64,000 nt of DNA from Enoplolaimus lenunculus (lineage: Eukaryota; Nematoda; Enoplea; Enoplida; Thoracostomopsidae): positions 1-64,000 of the forward strand of contig JASANG010003189.1 in NCBI GenBank assembly GCA_030248215.1, written 5' to 3'. This document shows, piece after piece, positions 26,901 through 38,900 of this stretch; within the stretch, counting starts at the first letter, position 1, and every line of letters begins with the position of its first letter. A program made the translations under genes and the position numbers. The notes under the pieces were generated by a model. That model was not told the origin of the DNA. It ran no database searches and was given only the letters and a program-made list of their open reading frames with translations.

Positions 26901-29900
26901 ATTAATATTTCCGTTTGAAATTTCGTCTGGTTCAAACTGTACAAAAAACTACACTGTAAATTCCAATGAGTTGATTAATCAATACAGCTAGCGAGTTGCT
27001 TATTTTTGAATTAATATCAGTAAACATTAACTCATTCTGAGTTGAGTAGATTCTCACTCTGAGTTGAGTTGACTCTGGGGAGTTGATTAATTAAATCAGA
27101 ATAAATTGAATGGACTTAAAATTCTGAGTTCTGATAGTCCTAACTCAAACTGAGTAATTCAACTCATTCTGGATTAAAATCGACTCACGGAAATTTACAG
27201 TGTATGCTTATTTTGTTCACCGTCAATGCTGGATTGAAATGATTTTTTCGATATGCCTAATAATTACGCTGGAAAACGAATCTATGACAATTCGTCTTCC
27301 GATAGCTTGTCGTTCGACAGAGTTCACTCTTACTCCTGAGCTTGAAGAAGCCCAGGCATATTATTGTAAGCCTAATCCTGAGCCTAAGCATAATTGTAAG
27401 CTTAACCTGCGCCTAAGAGCAATGGTGTCTCAGACACAAGTTAGTGGGGTCTACAGACCTTAATTAACAATTACCAGTTATGTAGCACCATGTATAGAAC
27501 AGAGCCGGATCGTTTTCCGGAAGTGCTGTAATAGAGTCAGTTTAAGCTTTAGACTATTTTTTTGATTAGGCTTAGGTTTAGAGTTTGGCCTGGGCTCAGG
27601 AATAGGCTCATCCATACGCTTAGGCTTAGGCTCAAGCTTAGACTTAGGAATATGTTTATACTACTGTTCTGGCCCTGTTCTATATATTGGCCGCAGAACC
27701 GATTTTTCAGAGCAGAAAACCTACTAAAACACCAAAATTGGACGTTTTGAGAGTTGTGCTATTGGGCTTCGCTATTAATTATGGAGAGCCACGCCAATAA
27801 AGGATGTATATTTGAAATGAGTTAATTTTAACGGCAGGTTGAAATGCAACTTTTGTGCCGTCTGTGGCCACATTGTGTTTTTACGACCTTTGCCCAATTT
27901 TCATTTTGTAGCAAAAGATTTGAAAATTATAAAAAAACTGCAAAAAAACACAAATTTTTTGGCAGATTTTTGAAAAATCGTAAAAAACGGCGAAAATTGA
28001 AAACTTTGAAAAAAACAGTTTTCGTCGACTAATTTTGCGACTTTTTGGTTGTTTATAATTGTACGTTTGAAATGAATGCAATCCAGCGTAAAAGACATTT
28101 TTAGATTTGTTGCACTGTAGTAACCCGAATAAGAGGGGGCGCTGATGTTTATTTGGCTTCTCTTGAGGGTATCGACCCTGTTATTCGGTTACAGACTGTT
28201 ATTTATTTTTAAACCGCCCTTTGTTACTGATATGTATTCGGTATTGCAACTATCCGTTGCATTAAACGTTTATTTGTCTTGTATCAAAAGCGGCAAGGTT
28301 ATACTTACGAATGTACTTTCAAAACTTATGCATGCTTTAAGGTTTCCAACTCAACTTTATTTGATCCTGAGTTCATTTATGCACTACTATTAGAGATAAT
28401 TGACATTTATAGAGTCTAATTGGGGTTTAGTGAATCCATCGGACTACGTACTCTTATTAGAGATATGGACTTCTATTGATTGGAACTAAAAATGAGGACC
28501 CATCTTATTACGTCTCCTCTCTTATGCGGGTCACTACAGTATACAATGGCGGATGCTAAGGGACGAATCCCGGTAGTGTTCTCTTTGATACACATAATTT
28601 CTGAGCTGGATTTATTACTTCACCTAAAAATAACTTTACTTAAACTCGTGTTAAACTTAAAAATATGTTAGTTTAACTATTAATATAAATTCTAGCTTAG
28701 TTAGTCCATCCAGCCATTTAAGTTTTATTTAAACTAATATTCAAGTTTAGTTAAGCTATAATTTAAGTTAAAGTTTTTAGAGAGCAGAAATAAAATTGTT
28801 AAAATCATCAGGAACAGACGTGAACCCGCGGCTTTTAAACACGTAATCATGATGAGGGTATACAAGAGGTCATACCCCACTTAAAATTCAAGTAGACTTC
28901 CCCCCATTCAGCGCATGAGTGAAAACTTTTGTTTCAACAAATCTTACTTTGAAGTGAAACCCTGCCGAATTTAAATTTTGGTTACAATTTTCGTGAAGGG
29001 CTCTATACGACACTGCTTAACTTACAATTCCTTAGCGACATCAGTTGGAAAATATTAGAGACACTCTCCATCTCATACGGTTTCGCGGCGTATTCATATA
29101 CATATCTTGTAGTACCAAACATCCGGTATATAGAACCACTGTAGCGAAACCTTTGCATGGCTGCGTAGCTCAGTGGTCAGAGCAGCGATACCGGTAATCC
29201 GTGCGTCGTGGCTTCGATCCCACCGCATCCGCAGCTCAATTTTCGTGAAGGGCTCTATATGGTACTGGTTAACTTACAAATACTTACTTTGATGTCAAAC
29301 CTTGACGTATTAAAATTGTGGTTCAATTCCTAGTTCAATGTAAGCTTTGTTTACAGAGTAATTAATTTGCATTGTTGCCAGTAGTAGCATTTGCTGGTTC
29401 TATGCTTGGCTGGTTTGAATGGTTTGTCTGTTACCTTAGTACCAGTTATTTACACTTTAGTCTACTGGTCGTTTTAAAGCGTCTACGTACGGGTATGCTC
29501 CTGGCAGATGTCAAATTGTTATTGTATAAATGGTTTGCAGCCGTTGGCGAATCAAAGGGGGGCATATACAGGCATACGCCCCAACAACAAGAATCAGAAC
29601 TAAAAATTTTCAGTTTAATACTAAAATTGCGTTTGGCTTTGTGATCGTTTCGCTCGCAATCTTTTGTCACTAGCAGTGGCCTCCCGTTATGAATTTGTGG
29701 ATCCATCGCTGCATGTCGCCTTAGGGTTGCGCTATACTTTACTGACCTGGACGTCAGCGCACGCCGCCGAACGCCGCAAAGATTTACTGGAATAATTGCT
29801 GCGGATTTGCTTGATATTCCATGTAAAGATTAATAGATCAGGACCGTTTTCCGTGTGACTGCAATAGAGTAAACTTAAGCTTCAGACTAATTTTTTTGCT

Positions 29901-32900
29901 TACGCTTAGGCTTATTGATATGCTTATACTACTGCTACGGTCGTGTTTATCCCAATCCAGGTTACGCTTGTTCAAAGGTTAATTAAAGATTCGATCGCAT
30001 GGTTATCTATTAAGGTTACCAAGAGTGGATGATTTTCACAAGAGTGTGCAACTGGGTACATTCTGTACGCAAAATAATGTAGCCAGCGCACGTATTTTTG
30101 ACCTACCCCCCGCTTATTTTGGGGGGTACGTTGAACCAATATTTTGAATTTTAGCTAAAGTCGCTCCGATTATATTTTAACTCCTATGTTTACTATGTAG
30201 ATTAAGTGGTGACTACCCCCCAAATCAGGGGGGTGGAGCAAAAATGCAACGCGTGCTGGTACACTTTGCGCCATGCACTACCGCATCAGTTGCACACTCT
30301 TCTGCAAGTGGACATCATCCACTCTTGATGTTACCAATACTTGTATAACAGCGGAAAGCAATGCATTCATACTTCGTAAAGACCGTACTGCGATAACCAA
30401 CAAGACAGTTACCCACTAGCGGATTCAGAGAGGGGCGGGGCGTTCGCCTCCGTGAGAGATTTTTTGTGTTAAAATGGTAAGGTACCCCTACCTTTCAATT
30501 TTCCTCTCAGAAATTTTTTTCCGCCCTCAGAAAATTTTTAGTGATAAAACGATAACGTCCCTATCTTACAATTTATGCGTTTCATAAGATTTGCCAACCC
30601 GCCCGCCCCCGACGAAAATTTTTGGATCCGCCTCTGCAGTCACCAGTGACGGACCCTAAGCCTGTACGTTTTCGCTTTGGTGCGACAGTTTTGATGTTTC
30701 AAAATGTTACAGATTCCGAAACTGTTTTTACCGAACATTTCGTGGACCAATTTCAAAATTCCACCCAACGCCGTAAATTTGATGAATTCGTTTCTCATTT
30801 GGGCCTTATTTTTGAACAGAGTCGAAAAAATTGTAAACGTTTTAGATCGATAATTTACATCAGAAAATTTTCGTTTACTACAGGCATGATGTAGGACGCA
30901 ACCTCGAATTATACACGACCCCCCACACCGATTCGGCCGCTATCCAGATGAAATTGAACCCCTGCGGTAGTCATAGTCAACTGAACGTTAGATACTACTA
31001 TCGAACTTAAGTACTTCCTATATATCATTGCCTGTCCCAGGAGAGTTCTTCAGGGGGTGGGCTTTTACATTTTGGTTATTATTAGAACATATAATAAAAT
31101 TGCAATTATTCTACAAATTTAAGGAAATAATTTCGGAGTGGGGGGGCGGCCGCCTCACCCCACCGCTCGCCCTGTGACTGCCCATGCTATACATGTATAT
31201 ATTGTCTGTCGCTTCGCTCATAGTCTGAGTTTAACGACTCGACCATGTGTTCCTGTTTATAAACGTGTCTGCATGACGTTTGAGAGAACTCATAATTTGT
31301 CTTGTTAACTACAAATTGCTCTCTGGGGGGCGTAGCTGAATTCACTCTGGTTGATACAGCTACTGCGTAGTGTAGGACTGATTAATTTTATTCGGGTAGA
31401 AAAACTGTTAGAATTAAAATAGGAAATTTCTGCCCGAATTGTCAAATGTGTTTAGCACCTATCACCAGGTAGTGATAGGTCTTGTAACTTTCAAACCAGT
31501 GAATGCTGAGACTCAAAGGTCAGCACATTTACAGTATGATTTGCTCCACTCGTGTACCAATTTTGAGTTCAACAACTGCAATAGTTAGTGAGTTTGAAAA
31601 GTAACTGATGATAGTTGCTATATACATCTGAGAATTTAGGCCCTCGAATTCAAATTTTTAATTTGTATCCAAAATCTATAAAACATATTTTCACAACAGA
31701 ATTTTGTCTTCCCGTGGCCTTATAACACCAATATTTTTAATTCTAAGCTTTATTCAGGCAAATAACCAACTTAACAACTCAGGGATGTCAAATCAAGTTT
31801 AGGAGAAACATACGTGAGAATTGGGACGATTTATAACCGTAGCAGGCAGATGTTCATGGGGTGATCAAAACTTTTCTAGAGCTGACCTTTTCTGGGACCC
31901 CTTTAGCTACAATCCCGGTCTCGTCGTACATTGTTAGTTTGCGTACGTCCAATGCCGTAGCAGACAGGGATGGGGGCTTCCACCAAACTCCAGGGTGTGA
32001 GTCCCCAAACTTGCGAGCGAGAATCCAGACGTATTTATAAACTTCGGCGGTTTTTGTTTCTACCAGTTAGAGTTGGCGTTTTCAGGCGTGACGGCCCCAA
32101 AAAGGGGGCCATGGGGGTAAACGATCCGGCCCTGCGTACGTCATTAACACAGCTAAAATTTAGTTTCACTAACACAACTTTCTCAAAATCGTTAAGTATT
32201 CGGTCTTTTTTGGCGTTTTCAGAACTTTTTGACATTCTCACACAGGCTTCGCCGAGGGTCAGATTCCTGGCTTAGGCATAGGAAAACGCTTAGGTACCAA
32301 AGCCTAAACCATTTATTGCTTAGGCCTTTTCTTAAGGCTACGCTTTTATTTTAAACGTGAGGCCTAGGACAGCAGCCAGCTTACCTTGCCGGGCGAGCTA
32401 ATAATTTTTCACGAGCGGCATACAAGGAATTTCAAAGACTTACAAACAAGGTTGAAAATTTTCTAGGGACGCCAAAATTTTTTCCACGGGAATCGAACCC
32501 CCTGCCCTCTCCCCTTGGCTACGGACCCAGTGGGGAAAAGTCTACAAGAGCGCTCTAGTTACCACGCTCTGCACTGCACCCTAGAAGTTAAGATAAATTA
32601 TTTATGAGTCGTATGAGTGTTATCCTGTTTATTATCTGTTATTTTTAGAAACTTACCTTCTCGTTATCTTTAGTGCACCCTACATTTTAAGGGGATAACA
32701 CGATAACGAAACGGTATTCAAACTATTTATGACGCATATCATCGAACACGACAGATATGTTTACATAACAACGAGGTAAAATGTCGCGTGACACGGGACA
32801 ATCGTTTCATTCCTGTCTCTTCTTATGATTCTAATTTTAGCAGATGCGGATCCAAAATATTTTTAACGGGGGGCGAGCTGGCAAATGTTATGAAACGCAA

Positions 32901-35900
32901 AAATTGTAAGGTAGGGAGGAACCTTATCAGTTTATCACCAAAAAATTTTGTGACGGCGAAAAATGTAAGGTAGTGGGAACGTTACCGTTTTATCACAAAC
33001 AAATCTGCGGGAAAAATTGTGGTTTTACGACAACGTTTTCTGAGGAGAAAAAATTGTAAAGTAGAGACCTTACCATTTTAACACAAAAAATTTGTGACGA
33101 GGGGCGTACGCCCTCCGGGCCCCTTCTGCAGTGAATTTTAACACCTGGTCTTACAATTATCTGGTGCTTAATTTTCGATAGGTTTACCATTTGACAGTTG
33201 TAGGCAATTTTAATTGACGTCTTAATAGAGTAAAGGTATATTCTTTGTTGGTATGGCAGCTTCTTAATTATTGGGTTACCCCAGCCTTTTAAGCCCACTC
33301 ACGATTTCTCTGGTCCGAATTTTAGGCGATGGTATCAGAATTCAGGCAAAGGGCAACAGGTGCGCACTGGCCTGTAGCCAGGAAGGAGCAGTGGTGCTCA
33401 GCCTCGTTTGGAAAAATCCCACCCCCCGGAAAAATTCTTAACCTTGCTTGTAAAAATCAACGTAAACCCGTGTAAGCCCTACTGAAAGACTTTAAGCCCT
33501 TCTAACAAGGTGATTTGGCTACGGACCTGGGTCCACAACTAGGAATTGTTACCATACTAAAAGGCAAAGGGGTTTAGACAGGGTCCGAAAAATTTGTCCT
33601 GCTTAGAATTCTTCAATACGGTGGATATTGTTTTCGGTAAGGTAGACGAAAATGTCTTGGGGGGTGCACCCACCTGTTCTTCCTCACAATTTCGTCCCTC
33701 CTAGATTTTTATGGGCAATCTCGCCGCGAACGTTTGCTGGGGGACATGACCCTGTGCCTCCTTGCAGTATGGGTGTCAAATTAACTCTACTACAGGTCGT
33801 TAGCCAGTTTACCTTGCTAGGGGGTCTAAAAAGGCGAAAAATTGCCGAATCGGAGAGACGCTTTTTCTACCCCCCCTCCCCGCTGGAGTGAAACTAAAAT
33901 GATTCTTAAACTGTTATGTTGGTTCTGCAGCAAACCAAACTTGGTGGCTGATGTCTGAATTAAATTTGACTCAAATTTGAATGAGAAATCAATTACGTAA
34001 TTGAGTACAATTTTAATTTCGAAATAATTTAATTCACTTTGACTCCCTCAAAGAAGCGCATTTATACGGTTGACTCAGCAAAAAAGTAAATTATGGATTT
34101 GACCGTTTCGCCCCCTGCCCGGGCTTTGCTTATCAAGAACACAACGAATTTTTCTGATCAAATCAAATTTTCAATTCTCCTTAGACGAAGAGATTTCTCT
34201 CATTTGACAAAATTTCAAAATTTCTAATTTTTAATTTTAAAATATTTACTTAAAATTGATAGTTTGTCTTGTTTTTACGACTGCAATTTTAACAATCACA
34301 CACAAACCACAGTGCTCTGTGTGGCTGTGAAATTTGCACCGGAAGTCCAGAACACAAATTCAACGTTTCGACAAAGTGAAACATTAAAGTTTTTCGATCG
34401 GATGACAAGAAATTGTGTCAAATTTTAAACTTTTAATGTTATTTTAAGACAAAAATATCTAATAAAATTAGGTATTGGTATTCTCTACAAACTTAAACTA
34501 ACTTGATTTAAGCTTAACCGAATCCAGCAGCATTAAACTAACTTTTTAGATTAACTAAACGGCTCATGCTACTTTAAGGGGCGTCCAGGTTTCTGGTGGG
34601 TCCATAAAAGAGTAGGTTTAGATTCTAGATTACATTTTGTTGCTTAGACTTAGGCTTAAGCTTAGGCTTAGGAATACGCTTAATCTAATGTTACGCCCCT
34701 TAAAGTAACATTGTCCAACTAAACTAACGGATAGGTTTACGCTTAAACTCATTTAAATCGTACATATTTTTAGTCCAAGCTAAAATTAATGAAATCTTAG
34801 ATATATGATAATTTTAGGCTGCACTTGTTACGTACTGGAGTGACCCGAATAATAGGGGGCAATAGGAGGGGGATTGTTAATTTTGAGTTCCAATTAATAG
34901 TAGTCCGTATCCCTAATAAGAGTCCGTAAGCGGTTAGAGTCCCTAAACTCTGATTAAAGTCCCTAAACTCTGATTAGAGTCCGTAAATGTCAATTATCCC
35001 TACTTGCAGAGCATAAATGACTGCAGGACCAAATAAAGTTGAATTCGAACTTTAAAGCGCACTTAAGTTTTGAAAGTACATTCCTCTGTATAACCAAACT
35101 TTTGATACAAAACGAAATTACTCAGGGACAAGGGGTCTCCCTCTCGTGTTAAACATAAAAATACGTTGGTCGAAGTTAAACTTACCATTTTAGTTTAGTT
35201 AGTCCATCCAGCCTTTTAGTTTTACATAAACCAATATTCAAGTTTAATTAAGCTATAATTTAAGCTTAAGTTTTTAGAGAGTAGCTATCTTTACTGAAGA
35301 TAGTAACAATTTTTTCTTGTATTTTCAGTAAATTTAGCACCTCCCCGTGTTGAGTCGTTTCTTTGACCAAGAGTGGATAATCGCTATTTAACAGAGTGTG
35401 CAACTGGGCACATTCTGTGCAGAAAAGAATGCACCCCGCACGCGTTGCATTTTTCGCTGACCCTCCTTTATTTAGAGGGAGTACAACCGACGCGAACCAT
35501 GGCACTTTATGCATACAGCACCAAACAGGCTCCCGTTATAGTTTAATTTATGGGTATTCATGTGATAGCGACCCCCCAGTAAACAAGATGGGTCAGCCAA
35601 AAACGCAACTCCCGGTGATACATGTTGTACCACGTGAGACCCCAAGAGTTGCACAGTCTTGTCATTATCCACTCTTGGTTCAACTAACAATACCTGACTG
35701 CGAGCCTCGAGTTGGTTTGGTATCTTTCCATGAGGTTTTGCTGTCTCGACTGCGCTCCCAGATTCAGGACCGGCTGAAACTCTAAGATTCGTTCATTATT
35801 ATCACTGTTCCGGAATATAAACTATTCGTCGATGCGTACAGTTCAAATACGAAAGTTTCAGTTCAAATTTTATGAACCCTCAGGGTTATTTTTGATTAAA

Positions 35901-38900
35901 TACTGCGATGGTCATCGGAGTTGTCCATTATTTTAACTGATCGAACAAAAATGTTTGATTTTATCGTTTGTTTCTTCAAGTCTTCAAGTAAACGACCGCA
36001 GAATATCTGGCAGACTGACGTCATTGGAGCTAGACGAACACAGAATATCAGGCAGACTGACGTCATTGGAGCTAGACGAACGAAGAATATCAGGCAGACT
36101 GACGTCATTGGAGCTAGACGAACGCAGAATATCAGGCAGACTGACGTCATTGGAGCTAGACGACCGCAGAATATCAGGCAGACTGACGTCATTGGAGCTA
36201 GACGAACGCAGAATATCAGGCAGACTGACGTCATTGGAGCTAGACGAACGTAGAATATCAGGCAGACTGACGTCATTTGAGCTAGACGAACGCAGAATAT
36301 CGGGCAGACTGACGTCATTGGAGCTAAATCTGGTGAAACTTGAAAGCTTAAGGGTTGCGCTGTATTCGCTACGCACCGTCGGCCGTTTTTCGCACGCCAT
36401 CAAACCGATTTTGTTTATACACTGCAAACAACGGTGAGTCAAATTGACTCTCTCCGTAATAGGCTTTTTCGGATTACACAAACTGAGGCAAATTCGACTC
36501 CGTCAGAGTCAAATTCGAATCACCGAGTGACTCAGTTAGTCAAATTTGACTCTGGCGGAGTCGAATTTTGACTCAGTTTGTGTAGTCCGGAAAAGCCTAT
36601 TTCGGAGAGAGTCAATTTGACTCACCATTTTTTGCAGTGATTTGTGATACCAACGCATAGCAGCGGCCGGCACAGTAAAGTATAGCGCAACCTTAATTCG
36701 TCTACGTATGGAATACGTAGACGAATTATGGTTGTAGAACCTTCGTTTAGCCGTCGGCCGTCAGACTTGGTTCTATGACCACTGATATGTACACTGCAAA
36801 GAAGGGTGTGAGTCAAATTGACTCTCTCGGAAATAGGCTTCGGTGAGTCGAATTTGACTCTGGCGGAGTGAAATTTGACTCAGTTTGTATAGTCAGGGAA
36901 AAGCCTATTTCCGAGAGAGTCAATTTGACTATCCATTTTTTACAGTATATGGTCTGCCTAATTTGACACCAAAACAGTATATTTCACCGTAATCTTGGAG
37001 AAAAGTTGCCATTTTACACCAAAGTTATTGTCAATTGAACCGGTTTCGTAAACATAACACAAGAATTGCTTATAACTTAATCGCCAGACAATTTTACATC
37101 TCAACCGGAGATCCCGGGCACCAGCGGAACCAGAGAAGTGTGGGCTGAAGCACACGCCTCCCCGCCAGAAAATGTACCTTTACAATTTGTCTCTTTCAGA
37201 AAATTGGTACATAAATGGGGCATACATTAAAAATTGCGTTTCATAACTTTTTTAACCAACCCGCCAACGTCCAAAATTTCTGGATCCACTGCTGATTCCA
37301 GTGGATTGAACGACGGGATTTCGGGCTTAAAGACCCACTGTCCAAAATTTCTGGATCCGCTGCTGATTCCAGGGGATGGCACCACGGGATTTCTGGCTCA
37401 GAGACGTACACAGATTTGAAATGGATGGAACCGTCCTTGAAATCGATAAGAATGAATCGAAAAAAGATCCCACTGCGCCTTCAAACATATGGTAAATTAA
37501 CCATAGGACCAAAAGCACACAATTTCAGTAAGATCCCACCGTGAGGTTCAACGGCAATGAACCAGGCACGGACCCAGGTTACCCTTCTAGTCGGGCTAAA
37601 TATTTTATCAGGAGGGCACACAAGAGTTTTCGTTACCTTACAAGCAACGTTAAAAATTTTCTACTGCGGTCAAACTTGGCTCCCTTGACTACGGATCCGT
37701 TAGGAACCAGAGCAACGAATCGTTCAAACAGAGTTTATCACAGTCAGAATCAATGTTCAACTCAAGTGTTTGACCTTATTTCAACCGTAGTATACATTTT
37801 CATTCAGTGAAAACACTGTCTGTAGATAGAAATTTAGTCTAAGTCTACTTAGCGTTTCGTACTATGTCGCATAGCTTCATATTATAGTTGAGTAGTATCT
37901 ATTTGTGAGTACGAGTTTAAAGTATCAATGTATACGTGTTATATTCGATATCGCCGGGCAGTTTGTACGCCCCCCCCCCCCTCTCAAGTTACTGTATTTA
38001 CCCGAATAAGAGGGGGGTAATAAGAGGAGGGGGCGCCCATTTTGAGTCCCAATCAATAAGAGTCCGTATCCCTAATAAGAGTCCGTAAGCGGATAGAGTC
38101 CCTAAGCCCTAATTAGAGTCCATGAAGGTCAGTTATTCCTTATTGTAACGTATAAATGACTACAGGACCAAATATAGTTGAGTTTGAAACTTTAAAGCGC
38201 ACTTAAATTTTGAAAGTACATTCCTAAGTGTAACATTGCATTATCGTTCAAGCTTTTGATGCAAGGTAAAAACGGTTTAATTCAACGGATAGTTGCAATA
38301 CCGGATATATATCAGTAACGAAGGGTGGCGGAGAGTGGGTTAAAAATAAATAACAGTCCGTAACCGAATAACAACGGGGGGTACCCTCTGGAGAGGACAA
38401 ATAAATATCAGTCCCCCCTCTTATATTCGGGTCCCTACAGTATACGTTAGCGGTTCTATTTTTCTGCTAGGAACCGTATCAGGGAGAGTGACTAATATAC
38501 AGGGCTGATACCATATTGCCCCCTCCGACTTATATTTTGATCTGTGAGTATAAATGTCATCTGAGCCATTTTAAATATCCACCACTCGGCCGGTCGAAAA
38601 CGGCTGATTCTTTTTTAAAATTCCCGAAAGCCAAATAGCGAAGGAAACGTCGGGAACGAAGCGAACGAGAAACCATATGCAATTATAGCAAATTCAGTGT
38701 GAATTTTAGGTTTTGCGTGGTTCCGATGGTATGGTTCCGATTCCTAAGCCCGCCCTTAATGGAGTGGCGGTATGATTTGCTCGATCAGAGAACGTCCGAG
38801 GTTCGATTCCCGGTGTGGGTATAACATTTGGCCAAATTTCTCAAATGACTCTATTTTAAGGGGCTTGTCAAAGGACGTGTAGGTATTGGTCTTAACAAAG

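Noticed and set aside
29372-29644. Open frame with [19 protein letters not shown]
   Set aside because: No ATG in good context; its end overlaps a dispersed motif also seen near 45590 and 47265.
35993-36326. CRISPR array
   Set aside because: Units are contiguous with no variable spacers.
35896-36481. Long open frames on both strands across the 42-bp repeat
   Set aside because: They exist only because the repeat length is a multiple of three; the same 14-residue motif repeats without variation that would suggest selection on protein.
38757-38822. Functional tRNA gene
   Set aside because: Good T arm but no matching D arm or acceptor stem.
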